DNA from: Megamerina dolium | Taxonomy: Eukaryota > Arthropoda > Insecta > Diptera > Megamerinidae | Assembly: GCA_963854835.1 (NCBI GenBank) | Contig: OY978530.1 | Location: 38,736,751 to 38,800,750, forward strand | Length of the DNA stretch: 64,000 nucleotides | Direction of reading: 5' to 3' | In this document: positions 1 through 10,664 of the stretch, one piece after another | Layout of the letters: each line of letters starts with the position of its first letter | Position numbering within the stretch: position 1 is the first letter of the stretch | The notes under the pieces: generated by a model | The model's input: only the letters and a program-made list of their open reading frames with translations | Database searches by the model: none | What the model was told of the DNA's origin: nothing | Program-made: the position numbers and the translations under genes

Positions 1-10
1 TATACATATA

Positions 11-74
<64 letters not shown>

Positions 75-87
75 TAATATATTAATA

Positions 88-157
<70 letters not shown>

Positions 158-170
158 CATATATATTGAT
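1..170. repeat. (TA)n microsatellite
   Basis: Almost pure alternating TA with a short TAATATAT island near 65-95. It lies in the intron just upstream of the first visible exon. Confidence 0.95.
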
Positions 171-185
171 ATATTTTATTTTTAG

Positions 186-360
186 AAATGTAACAACACA
201 AGTTCCTTTGATTCACAAAGTATTTCAAACACCAATATATTGAGCAGCAGAAGCACCAGCAACAGCGACAAAAAGAAATACATTAGCAATAATAGTGGCA
301 CTAATCTACAAGCACCAGGAAGTCCATCAAGATCACGTAGTGCAACTAAAGAATTGATTT
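186..360 (+). CDS. sls: Internal exon, Ser/Asn-rich linker of a titin-like muscle protein
   Basis: Seen: a pyrimidine-rich tract ending in AG at 184-185, an open frame of 58 codons from 186, and a GTAAGC donor at 361. Only the frame starting AAA TGT at 186 is open. The exon leaves one base over, and the next exon needs exactly that phase. The peptide is rich in Ser, Asn, Thr and Lys and ends in a [12 protein letters not shown] stretch, so it is an unstructured linker before an Ig domain. Known: giant Ig proteins of insect muscle (Sallimus, projectin, stretchin) have such linkers between Ig domains near their C-termini. Inferred: same gene as the exons at 429 and 3650. No start codon is expected here; the gene begins outside the window. 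The Sallimus assignment rests on remembered similarity of the following Ig domains. Confidence 0.65.
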
Positions 361-428
361 GTAAGCATAATTTGTAAATTATTGTCGTGTGCTATGGATT
401 CTCTTTTTATTGATGGAATTTTTTGTAG

Positions 429-731
429 TACCACCCGATGATGCCTTAATGTGCAAGCCGGAATTTACAAAACCCCTGCAAGATTTGATCGTACGTGATG
501 GTGATGAATTGGTTTTGACTACTCATGTAAAAGGTGATCCAGAGCCACAGATAACATGGTCTAAGAATGGCAAATCGATCTCATCATCAGATATTATGGA
601 TTTAAAATATAAGAATGGTATGGCCACCTTAACGATACACGAGATATTCCCAGAAGATGAGGGTGTATTTACTTGTACGGCAACCAATTCGATTAGCGCA
701 GTTGAAACGAAGTGCAAGCTGAAGGTCAAAT
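429..731 (+). CDS. sls: Ig (I-set) domain exon of a titin-like muscle protein
   Basis: The exon lies between an AG acceptor (427-428) and a GTAAGT donor (732) and is 303 bases long, phase 1 at both ends, typical of a one-domain Ig exon. The peptide begins PPDDALMCKPEFTKPL and carries I-set hallmarks: the W in ITWSKNG, the EIFPEDEGVFTC strand, and the C-terminal KCKLKV strand. The usual B-strand Cys is missing: VLTTHVKG stands where VLTCHVKG is common, so the canonical disulphide cannot form; this is not rare in intracellular muscle Ig domains. Known: such domains bind thin- or thick-filament partners in the sarcomere. The gene could instead be stretchin-Mlck or projectin, but the peptide best fits the Sallimus C-terminus as I remember it. 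Confidence 0.75.
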
Positions 732-1258
732 GTAAGTTTCTTAAAGTTTATTAAGTTTAAAAAGGTAAAAATTAATTTCGAATCTCCGGACGGGTAAATC
801 TTGCCCTTTGTCCGAAATCTATCAATATAAAATTTGGTTACAATTCGATAACATTTGGTGATCTACACAGTAATTTTGATGACATTACATAAAGCATGCT
901 TAGTTCAATATTGTCAAAGCTCTTAAAAAATTCACAGTTCACCTTTATCACTGTATATACTCTTCGATATTGTTTTCGTAGACTTTCTCTCCAAAACCAT
1001 TTGATGGAACTTCACCAGCCATCAAAAGACGTTTGCATATACTTGTATGTATATATCGTAAATGTACGGTGACCATATTTTTGAAGTATAAATAAAGGAA
1101 AAACTTTCATATGTATTTTTTTTTTTAAATTCAATAAATATATACATGTCATAATGACTTACCAAAAAATATAATTCAAAAAATTCTTAGTTAAAAAAAT
1201 CACAGAGCTCTTAGAAAAAGTATTGTCACAAAAGTTCTGCTGTTTGAAACGGCTAATA

Positions 1259-1691
1259 CCAGGTGTACAAGCTTAAATCCGCAGTTTTTCGGTAAAAAAA
1301 AAAACACCCCATGGTTCGTAAACGCATGGCTTGTTAAGTAACACCTAACTGTTCGGCAAGCATTTTTTGCGATTGGGTGTCGTTCTCACCCAAAAGAGCC
1401 TGCAAATCATGGTCCTCAACTTTTCTGGGTCTATTTTCACGCTTCTTGCTTCATAGGCCTCCACAAGCATTCGATGCGACACAGCAGCAGATTTCCTCAA
1501 ATTGAAGCAAAAAAGTAGAGCTTCCCGCATATGCTCCTTTTCTGTAACGAAACTAGACATGAATATACGAGGAAAAATGTATGTTGTTGTATGAAATCAC
1601 TGATGATGTGTACTAATTGATGTAAACAGGTGTCAAACTCATAAAAAAATGGATGCACGAGCAAACAGCGGATTTAAGCTTGTACACCTGG
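1259..1691 (-). mobile_element. Mariner internal-deletion derivative with intact TIRs
   Basis: The 433 bp element is bounded by inverted repeats of about 28 bp (outer end CCAGGTGTACAAGCTTAAAT, one mismatch inside) and by TA on both sides, the target duplication of Tc1/mariner elements. Inside, on the minus strand, 1345-1560 encodes the N-terminal helix-turn-helix of a mariner transposase starting MSSFVTEKEHMREALLFCF and running into a broken EDHDLQALLGE-like segment. The catalytic domain is deleted, so it can only move with a transposase supplied elsewhere. Confidence 0.85.
1345..1560 (-). pseudogene. Mariner transposase N-terminal fragment
   Basis: 71 codons. Residues 1-40 match the mariner N-terminal DNA-binding region (LLFCFNLRKSAAVSHRMLVEAY). 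After that the frame runs through an internal deletion into KIDPEKLRT and the rest is out of frame. No WVPHEL motif or catalytic Asp is present. It lies wholly within the element at 1259-1691. Confidence 0.8.
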
Positions 1692-2344
1692 TATAAGTAG
1701 GTGCCTTCTAATACTGTCCAAAATTTCATTTTTGATATCTAAACACTTATAGTTAGTTAGATTCGATTTTTTCGACAGTCATGTAATTTTTTATACATAA
1801 AAAAATAATTTTCATTAAATAATTCTTTTGTCTTTAATTAAAATAACACATATCTATAGTTCTTTAGTATTTAATAAAAAAAAAAACACACAGGTTTCCA
1901 CAGGCAGAGGTTCTTTCCCAAATGATTGAAATCCATAAAAAATTTTAAATTAAACAAAGTCATTGCTTATTAATGCATTAATTATGCAAATTGATACTTG
2001 CTTTATATATAAAAAGACCACTTTTAAAGGACAGGTCTTAAAATAAAAGTCAAAAATGCTTTTAGAAAAATAAATAAAGTCTAAGAACAGCACCTAAGAA
2101 AAAAGTACTGTCCTTTGAAATAAAGTTCGGTTGGTCACCATAGGTATATGTCTAATTTTCATAAAGGAGTCTAGCATGCTAGCTAAATTCTAAGACGCCG
2201 TTGATGAGCTACATCCGTTCAATGAGGAAAAATGAAATGTTCAAAATCAAAGTCTACAATTTAGAATAGCCGACCCATTCTTAAACATGGGTAATTCTTT
2301 TTAAATCTCATGGATTTGTAAAAAAAAACATTTGGCATTTTTAA

Positions 2345-2938
2345 ATCGGCCGAACATTTTTTTAAAATTTTTCATATAAAATAAATTTACACGTGTATCA
2401 GGATTTCTCTCTGAATTTTTTTTCACGGATACCGTTAGGTCAAAGTTTTGAAAGATGACAAAAATTTGTCAATTTCTGTGTTACTTAAATCGTAATATCG
2501 CGGGTTCTACTATTACAATTTAGTTTATTCTACATCTGTTCGATAGATAACTTCACATACTATATATTATAATTTTTTACTTAGATTTTTTATACATTTT
2601 TCTTTACCTCGACATGTATGGTAAAATTTGCGAACTAACGAGCACAGCATACGTAAACACATGTATGTACCATGCATTTTTTTCAAATGTAATGTTCTTT
2701 ATTTGCAAGTATAAAGTATTAAAGTATATTAAAGTATATATTATCTATCCAATGGATGCAGAACGAGCTAAATTGGACCAGAGTTATTGCGATTTAAGTA
2801 ACACAGAATTTGACAGAACTTTGTAATTTTTCCTAATTTTGACCTAACAGTAATCCGTTAAAAATATTTTCTGAGAAAAATCCCGATATACGTGTACTTA
2901 TTTTAGTTGAAGAATTTAAAAAAAATTTTCGAACGAAT
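2345..2938. repeat. Fold-back (long imperfect inverted repeat)
   Basis: The left arm, about 2345-2505, and right arm, about 2778-2938, are imperfect reverse complements: CTGTGTTACTTAAATCG at 2476 pairs with CGATTTAAGTAACACAG at 2790, CCGTTAGGTCAAA with TTTGACCTAACAG-type sequence, and TTTACACGTGTATCAGGAT with ATCCCGATATACGTGTACTT. The 270 bp spacer has no coding signal. It may be a MITE or fold-back element; no target duplication was identified. Confidence 0.7.
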
Positions 2939-3649
2939 CTGAGACATCAAATCCTGAAAGTTGTGCCATTTAAAAAAGAAAGATCCACATGCGAAAGCTT
3001 GACTGTTATTAGACCATATTAGACTAAAATAATCTATCCGAATAGCTTTGAATGGATGATGACAGTCATTAATACTCGTTACAATCTAGTCTTGAGATAG
3101 TGTTAAATATATGGTGGGTGAATATTACGCAAAACTCATAACATTCGGCAAACCGATAACTGACAAAACGCTAAACAATCAGTTAAACGAGATCTTCAGT
3201 CAAACGCTGAATCTACAGACCAAAACTTTCTTAAAATCAAGGAGAGCGTTGTCTTCTTCGGGTTTTCTTCTTTGGGTTTTAAAGGGAATATAGCTTATTT
3301 ATTGATCGAATCACAGTAGTTACATTGTACTCATGTACCTAATATGGCTGCACACCATCATTTTAAATAATCTAGAATATTGCAATATTGGCTGTGTCAT
3401 AGCAACTTTTGAAAGGAATATAGCGACAGTGTTGATCGGATTTTTGGATAAGAGATAGTTATAAGAATTAGTAGACGTGGCTATCTCATTTATTCGATCG
3501 CAACCAAATTTTATATTAGACGATTTTATGTCGAAAAGAAGCATTCTCCTTCGATTTGAGATTGAGATCTGAACAATTTTCGTGAAAGAACAATCAATTC
3601 ATTACATATATTTATGTTGTTTATTCTTTATTTCTTTCTGACAATATAG

Positions 3650-4278
3650 TAGATAAAAATTCGGCTAAGCGTAAGGTGGGCTGCGATAAACCGCCAAAGA
3701 TCGTCAGCCATTTGGAATCACGCTCCGTTAAGGATGGTGAACTAGTTACACTTGCCTGCCGTATTATTGGTGCGGAACATTTTGATGTTGTGTGGCTGCA
3801 CAATAACAAAGAGATCAAGCCAAGCAAAGACTTCCAATACACAAATGAAGCAAACATCTATAAATTACAAATAGCCGAGATATTCCCTGAAGATGGTGGC
3901 ACCTATACATGTGAGGCATTCAATGATGTTGGCGAATCTTTCAGCACTTGTACAATTAATGTGCTGGTACCCGGCGAGGAATCAAAACAACCTACGTTCA
4001 CATATTTTCCATCATCGGCCACCGTACAGCAGGGTGAGACCTGCAAATTCGAGTGCCAAATTCAAGAAGAAACGTTACAATTGACATGGCTCAAAGATGG
4101 CAAACCAGTAGATGAGAAGAGCCCACACTATTCTTTCACAAAGGATGGTAATCGCTATTCGTTCACTATTGTCAAATGCAATATGGATGATGTAGGACAA
4201 TACCAAGCAAAGGCCATCGGAAAGAAGGGCGAAACATTGAGCTCATTCTCAGTCAATGTTTTTACGACTGATAACTAA
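3650..4278 (+). CDS. sls: C-terminal exon: two Ig domains and stop
   Basis: Acceptor AG at 3648-3649; the exon continues the phase of the 429-731 exon and runs to TAA at 4276-4278. It holds two I-set Ig domains. The first (about 3686-3955) has the full Cys-Trp-Cys set: LVTLACRIIG, VVWLHNNKE, GTYTCEAFNDVGE. The second (about 3985-4260) has CKFECQI and LTWLKDGKP, but its F strand reads GQYQAKA, so its second Cys is lost. A short basic linker (KNSAKRKVGCDKPPK) joins them to the preceding Ig. Two Ig domains ending in a few residues and a stop fit the C-terminus of Sallimus as remembered, acting in the sarcomere. A possible alternative last exon follows at 4363. Confidence 0.8.
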
Positions 4279-4960
4279 AAGAAGTATGATCAGCGGAAAC
4301 ACTCCTGCTTTCTAGCTTTATATATAAACGTATATTAACATTTTACTACCTCCTTCTTTCAGAATCTCTGTCAGCCGAAGATGACGTACTCAATGAATTT
4401 GAACAATGACATTTTAATAGAAAATGAAAAGCAAACAAAACAACAGTTTTAAATTGCATAACAAACATGCTCTCACAACTTTATGAATTAAAATCTACAC
4501 ATATATGCCCTCTCGCTTACGAAACGTACGCCTACTTTGCAGCACATACAGCAAAAATCACACCACTGACATGATTCACATACTCAGACGAACCCATGCA
4601 CACATGCATAAACACAAAATGTTGCATGCAGCCAAATATTGGCTGGCATCCTCAATAAAGAACAACTATGAAAATATAAGTCTGTATCAGAGAGCGTGTG
4701 ATTAAAAGAACGTCGGCGAGTTCACTTATTTTAACGAAAACGAAAAAAAATCTCACAATTGCAAATATATTTATTTATATATATATATATAAAACTTACT
4801 TCACATTTAAAAATATATTTTTTTAAATATATTTAAACTATAGCAAAAACCAATTGTACAGAAGGACCAAAAAATTATAAAATGATGATAATACAATTTT
4901 AGAAAAATTTAACTAAAACTGGAAATAATTATTTAAAATAAAAACCCCTTGAAAATTCAT
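4279..4960 (+). terminator. 3' UTR with polyadenylation signals
   Basis: After the TAA there are AATAAA hexamers at 4654-4659 and 4937-4942. Either could end the transcript. The only open frames here are short and unconvincing. Confidence 0.5.
4363..4409 (+). other. Possible alternative terminal exon
   Basis: A strong pyrimidine tract and CAG (TCCTTCTTTCAG, AG at 4361-4362) precede a short frame reading SLSAEDDVLNEFEQ then TGA at 4407-4409 in the phase used by this gene. An acidic tail is plausible for an alternative C-terminus. I could not find a convincing in-phase donor in the preceding exon, so it may be unused or a relic. Confidence 0.35.
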
Positions 4961-5168
4961 TGAATTTGTGATTTTTTAGTTATATACCTGTATTTTTTTA
5001 TAATATTGTCTGTAAGAATTTTTAAAATGACCTATATATTGGCATTTTTGTTATATTATTTTATGGTAATTAGGTTTGAAAATAATTTCAAGCAAATGAT
5101 TTTCTTCAAAATATCTTCTAGTGATCAGCGGATACACACTAACCAGCGCAGTGGTTGGTATATATATT

Positions 5169-6302
5169 GGGTGTTCGGAAAAGTTCAGTTACAAATTTAT
5201 TAAACCATATATGTGCCTTGATTGATCACCTTTTGCCACTTTTGGGGTAAAGCCATTATTTCATCTGTGTAAATCTTCTGGGTTTTTTGACCTTTTCCAA
5301 GTGATCCAAGGGCGTTTTTCAGGCCACTACTTTATTTAAATTTACACCATTAATAGAGTTCTTAAGAAATCGAAACACATGATAACCTGAAGGTGCAATG
5401 TCCGGCATCAAAACTTTGCTGTCAAGCTCTCTCAGATTCTGCCGTGCCAACAAAGATGTGTGGTCTGGCGTTGTCATGATGGAACACAACACTTTTTCTG
5501 TTGATCAATTCTGGCCGTTTTATTGAATTGCTTGATTCAATCTTGTTAGTTGTTGACAGCAGAGATCAGAATCAATCGTTTGACCAGGTTGTAGAAACTC
5601 ATAATGAACGATTCCCTTCCAATCCCACCAGACAGATAGCTTAAACTTTCATGGTCAACCCTAGCTTTGGGACCGTTTGCGAAGCTTCACCTAACTTCGT
5701 TCATGATCTTTTTCACACACTATCGTCGTACGTGATCCACTTTTCATCGCCCGTAATCATTCGCTTCAGAAATGGTTCGATTTCGTTCTGTTTTAGCAGT
5801 GAGTCGCAAATGGAAATTCGGTCTATTAAATCTTTCACTGTTAATTCATGTGGCACCCAATCATCGAGCTTCTTTATGTATAAAGCTTTCTTCAAATGCT
5901 TGATTACCGTTTGGTGATGAATGCGTAATTCCCTAGCAAAGTCCACGCTGCTTATGTGCCGGTCTTGCTAAATTTTCCATGATTTGTTCGACTTTTACAC
6001 TGAGTGGTCGACCAGAGCGAGGTGGATCGTAAGATCAAAATGATGAGATCGAAAACCAGCAAACCACTTCGCTGCTGTTTTTCTAGTTAAATAATTGTCT
6101 CCGTAACTAACACAAATTTTTTCAGCAACATGCGACACATTCTTACCTTTTCTATAATAGAAAAGCAAAATGTGACGATATCGTTTCGAAAGTCATCTTT
6201 CAAACAAGCTATAGTAAACCAGTGCAATCAATATTACCAGAGATGTTACATTTTAGAGCTATCTATCGACAACTTGTTACTGAACTTTTTCGAACACTAC
6301 CC
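5169..6302 (-). mobile_element. Degenerate mariner element
   Basis: The ends are imperfect inverted repeats of about 28 bp: GGGTGTTCGGAAAAGTTCAG at 5169 against, reversed, GGGTAGTGTTCGAAAAAGTT at 6302. The length of 1.13 kb is near the 1.3 kb of full mariners. The minus strand carries transposase relics, listed separately. Confidence 0.8.
5200..6150 (-). pseudogene. Mariner transposase pseudogene
   Basis: The longest readable piece, 5713-5946, contains the mariner signature WVPHEL (DDWVPHELTVKDL), then RISICDSLLKQNEIEPFLKRM and GDEKWITYD, which carries the first catalytic Asp. Upstream and downstream parts are in other frames with stops. The reading frame is on the minus strand, starting near 6150. 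Non-functional. Confidence 0.8.
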
Positions 6303-6487
6303 TGCAAAAGTTTGGGTGAATTTCAAAAATTATTTTATTTAATTTTTTTTTTCAAGCTTTTTTTATTGGATCTTTCTAAAATTACTTAGAAACTAACAAT
6401 AAGTAATCAAATCTTACAAACTAACTAAAATTATGTGATATTCCCAACGTTCCATCACAATTTGGTGAGTCGCGAGGTATAGCAATT

Positions 6488-9078
6488 TCACAGCATATTC
6501 AGTGTGTCTTTTCTTTTTAATCGGCGAAGCCCCGTGCTCAGCAACAATTGCCTAGCAAGGGGATTCGGATGATTGTGTAATTTTTGAATGTAGCTTCTGC
6601 AGGACATTACAACTTCCTCAGAAATTGTGGGTACATTTAAATCTTGATGGATGTTAACGTTCCACATATACCAAGGCGCGTTTACAATAATTCGCAGACA
6701 CTTGGATTGTATTCGCTGAAATTTTTCGATATTTGAGGGAGATGCGGTGCCCCAAAACTGAATACCATAAGTCCAAATTGGCTTCAGGATTGCTTTATAT
6801 AATAGCACTTTGTATTCGAGATTCAACTTTGGGCTATTGTGTAACAGCCACCATAACTGATTAATTTTAAGCTTGATCTGAGTTTTCTTTGCCTCTATGT
6901 GATTTTTCCAGGTCAGCCATCTGTCGACGTGAATACCCAAGTACTTTGTTGAGGAACATTGTGGAACTGATTGGCCATTTATTTTAAGTGGGGTACATGT
7001 ATCTAGCCTTAGTGTGAAGGTTACATGTACGCTCTTTGATTCATTAACTTTTATGCGCCATTTTGCCAGATTTCGAGAGAATCGAGATGAGTCTGCAGGA
7101 GTTTAGTAGCTTCTATAGGGTTAGATCACAATATTGCCGTATAATCAGCAAAGGTCGATATGAATGTATAGTTATTGTTGGGCATATCTGAAGTGTATAA
7201 GAGATACAGTAAGGGGATGAATTTGTTGTGTAATCCTTGTGATGTACGAGAAATTGTCTTTTCGTGAGGTAGCTACTAAGCAATGAGGAGACATTTGCAG
7301 GCAGTAATAGTTTGAGTTTGTAAATAAGGCCATCGTGCCATACTTTATCGAAAGCTTGAGTGATATCAAGAAAGACAGCTGAGCAATACTTTTTTTCTTC
7401 AAAAGTGTTCCTTATCAGAGTTACAATGCGGTGGACGTGTTCAATTGTGGCGTGCTGTTTTCTAAATCCAAACTGATGTTGAGGATTCAGTTGGTTGAAA
7501 TTAATAAATGGAGTTATATTCATGACAAGTAGCTTTTCGAATACTTTAGAGAGTAGAGGCAGGAGGCTGATAGGTCTGTACGATGCAACTTTTGTAGGGT
7601 CTTTTCCTGGTTTTGCTATCATAATAATTTTTGAAGTTTTCCAGCATTTAGGATAGTGTTTAATACGAAGGATAGCATTGAAAATGTGCATGAGATGAAT
7701 TACTGAAGCCGGAGGTAGCTCTTTTATCATTTTACCGGTAATTTTATCTGGACCAGGTGATTTTTTTGGGTTTAAATCTTTATAAATTGCTTTGAATATG
7801 TCCTTTATTTTAATTTTGAGCGTTATTGAGCAAGGTTGAGGAGTTAATTTTGGTAATGAGGACTGTGAAGAGGGTGGATTGGGTGTAAACACACTTTTTA
7901 GGTGGTTTGCAAAAGCCAAACCCATCTCACAGTTGCTTCTAGCCCAATTACTGTCACTCAAACGGATGGGGGAATCAGTGAGAATTGGCCGATTTGAGTT
8001 TTTTGCTGATTTCCACAAAGAATAGTCTGACGCTGCACCAGGTGTTAATTTCGCTATATGCTCTTCTAACTCTTTGTTGTTTTTATTTCTTAAGGCTTGC
8101 TTTAACTTTCGAGTGCAGTGCTGTAGGTGTGTTTCCAGATTCGGTGATCTGAATTCTTGCCATTGTCTTCGGAGTCTTCTTTTCTGTCTTACTAGCAATT
8201 CAATGTCGGCTGGTGTGTATGGGCTATAGTTTGATTGCTTGCCTGCAGGTGGCTGAGCTGAGAGCTAATGAGAGCAGCTGGTTGAATTTTTCGAGTGCTG
8301 AGTCTACATCGTGTCCATTTCTTAATACAGTACTCAGAGGAAGATGGGTATTTATATATTTCTTGAATTTTAACCTGTCTATTTTCTTTCTAACGCAATT
8401 GCCTGCTAGGCTTGGTGATTTTATAGATATTACCGTGGGTGAGTGGTCAGATGATAGATCATAATTACACTCTGTGGAGATATTTTCCATCTGCAAACCT
8501 TTGGCGACTCCAAAGTCTATGAGATCGGGTATTTTCCTCTTGTCCGTCGGCCAATATGTCGGTTGACCATTTGAAATAACATCGTAGCCGTGGTTAGTGA
8601 TGATTGAACATAGTCTTCTGCCTTTTGGAGTTATTAAGCGGGAGCCCTAGTGAGTGTGTTTGGCCTTGAAATCGCCAGCAACCAAGAATTTGCTACCAAG
8701 AGTTGAGAAAAATTCTTTATATTGCTGTTCGGTAATACTGTATCTTGGGGGACAGTATATCGCAGATATTACTAGCTTAGAGATGTATTTTTCCAGACAT
8801 ATAGATGTTGCTTGCAAGTAGACGCTACTGAAATCTTCGAGAACATGATGTTTTATTCTGCTTTTTATCAATATGGCAGTTCCTCCGCGTGCCTTACCAT
8901 GCGGATGATTTGTGGTGTACAGTTTGTAATATGGTATTCGGTAGCAATTTTTTTCAGCAAAATGGGTCTCAGATATCTTCATTATGCCTATCTGGCTGGA
9001 TTCAAGGAATTGAATTAGCTCCAAACGGTGCTGGCTTAAGCCGTTGGCGTTCCAGTGGCATATCTTGAGACGACTCAT
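6488..9078 (-). pseudogene. LINE copy A ORF2 (EN-RT) pseudogene
   Basis: Readable pieces: 8647-9078 (endonuclease N-terminus, CHWNANGLSQHRLELIQF, SETHF, VAGDFKAKHTH), 8224-8496 (SSDHSPTVIS endonuclease end), 7113-8198 (linker and RT up to DITQAFDKVWHDG) and 6488-6940 (C-terminal region). Frameshifts and an RT deletion separate them. The catalytic GDFN motif has become GDFK. Non-functional. Confidence 0.85.
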
Positions 9079-9330
9079 GGTCTGGATAGCAATGTTTGGA
9101 GTAACATCGATTGATTTTTCATCATTTCTTGCATCATTGTTTGCATTGAGTTCATGAATTGGTTCATATTCTGAATTAATGTTTGAAGCAAATGTTCAAG
9201 GGTACTTGGCTGTTGGGTGGGCAGTGAGTGTTTATGCTCATTATTTACATCGCTTTGTTGGTGTGGGTTTTGTTTTAACACGCTAGCGTATGAATTGGTT
9301 TGATTCTTGTTTGGGATTGCAGAGAAGAAT
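9075..9330 (-). pseudogene. LINE copy A ORF1 C-terminal fragment
   Basis: The last part of the gag-like ORF1, with the Gln/Asn/Met-rich tail (LLQTLIQNMNQFMNSMQTMM) identical or nearly so to copies B and C. It overlaps ORF2 by the ATGA arrangement seen in copy B. Confidence 0.8.
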
Positions 9331-10501
9331 TGTGTTGCATTTCAAAAATGACATATATTTTGTAATTTTCGCTTTATTTTTTCGACGATGGCCATTTTAT
9401 TTAACATGTTACTATAAAATAATATTCTTTAAATGATATCTGATTATTTTTTATCAAACTATATGATTTTTGGGGATTTTTTCCACCATTGCTTGAGTTT
9501 TTCTGGTTGTGGTTGTTGCGAAGCCCGCGGAATGCATTCCCACAAATGAGCTTCGCTTGTCCAACCAGTTTTCGAACCTCTCTCTTGAGATAATCCCATA
9601 ATAATTCAATATGATTCGCGTCGGGCGATTGGGGTGGCCATTCCTTGAATGGAAGACTGCCGGTGTCTTCTTTCGTCTGATTTCTATGGCAGAACATTCG
9701 GCGTTTGTTCCCGAAAACTTCGAATTTGGATTCATTGGCCTATAACACCTATTTCCAATGATCTATCGACTAACTGACATTTTTTTTGTCCATTCGAGTC
9801 ATTTTTGAACATTTATAGAACATTTTAAATTGTTTTTTGGTAGCGACTCCACCCTACATTCATGCAACCGACGTACCACCGTTGTTTCGGAGATTGGATT
9901 CGACAGGGTTTCATTAATCTCGGCTGGTAAATCTGGCACAGATTTGCTTCGAGAACGTTTGCTGGTCATTTATAACAGACGATCATCCTGTTTGGTTGTG
10001 TGACTGGGTCTGACAGAGCGTGTTCTGTCATCAAACGAGTTTTATTTAGCGTATCGCACTTATTTCAATGAAACACCCACAATTTATGCAATTTTTGCAA
10101 AATAACAATATGAGCTGGTTTTTGTTTTTGATATCTGCTTAGTTTTTGCAATTCCGAAGGATTAGATTACATTTTGACATCAGTAATTATAATAAAAACG
10201 TTTTGAACTGAACATTATGCATATAAGTAATAAATTGTCAAAATATGTCGTTTTGAATTTGAATTGTGGTGGCAAACGACGTAAGACAATATTGGCGCAC
10301 ATTTTGAAGTATTTTCAATCTGATTAAAACGCGATTCGGCCCGAAATATCCTAAAAGAATACTACTAATTAAGCAATTTGAAACTAGTTCAATTTTTTGT
10401 ATCCTCCAAAATCACCATATTTTGATAAAAAAAAAACAACAACAAGTCAAACATGTCAAAAATAATAAAAACAATGTTTTTATTATTTTTGTTATTAAAA
10501 A

Positions 10502-10507
<6 letters not shown>

Positions 10508-10540
<33 letters not shown>

Positions 10541-10578
10541 CATACATATATATATATTTATATATATATATATATATC

Positions 10579-10661
<83 letters not shown>
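10508..10661. repeat. (TA)n microsatellite
   Basis: An A-run at about 10499-10510 leads into 150 bp of TA with a few C interruptions (ACATACATAC at 10535). The open frames of Tyr-Ile repeats across it are artefacts. Confidence 0.95.

Positions 10662-10664
<3 letters not shown>

Larger units (their letters stand above)
1195..1735 (+). repeat. SINE 3'-half remnant split by a mariner derivative
   Basis: The stretch 1200-1256 (GAGCTCTTAGAAAAAGTATTG, then TTCTGCTGTTTGAAACGGCTAA in pieces) and 1694-1735 (AAGTAGGTGCCTTCTAATACTG) match, with mismatches, the contiguous 3' half of the SINE copies at 25075 and 25895. The tRNA-like head is absent. The mariner derivative sits between GGCTAA and AAGTAGG. 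Confidence 0.7.
732..3649 (+). other. Intron between Ig exons
   Basis: GT donor at 732-733 and AG acceptor at 3648-3649, preceded by a T-rich tract. It contains a SINE remnant, a mariner deletion derivative and a fold-back repeat, listed separately. I see no coding or RNA gene in 740-1190, 1740-2340 or 2945-3640; these stretches are AT-rich. Confidence 0.75.
6331..9338 (-). mobile_element. Jockey-type LINE copy A, 5'-truncated
   Basis: A 3.0 kb minus-strand copy of the family seen complete at 16134-20268. It is flanked by an 11 bp target duplication, ATTTCAAAAAT, at 6320-6330 and 9339-9349. It begins inside ORF1 and ends in an A-rich (plus-strand T-rich) tail at 6340-6365. Compared with copy C it has an internal deletion near 7213 that removes the GVPQGSVLGP reverse-transcriptase segment. 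Confidence 0.9.
6311..10078 (-). mobile_element. Tc1-like transposon relic split by LINE copy A
   Basis: Outside the LINE, 9350-9735 on the minus strand encodes pieces in two frames that together look like the C-terminal catalytic part of a Tc1-like transposase (FHSRNGHPNRP in one frame, EWPPQSPDANHIELLWDYLK in the other, the latter carrying the final Glu). Possible end repeats: TGGGTGAATTTCAAAAATGA at 6313 (interrupted by the LINE) and CTTATTTCAATGAAACACCCA at 10057. Frames are broken. Stretch 9740-10080 contains decayed N-terminal sequence. Confidence 0.55.

Noticed and set aside
3300..3640. Small genes in the sls intron (3111-3293 plus, 3320-3544 minus, 2614-2826 plus)
   Set aside because: Short open frames in AT-rich intron without family motifs or codon pattern.
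4505..4705. Small plus-strand gene in the sls 3' UTR
   Set aside because: No start context, splice signal or family resemblance.
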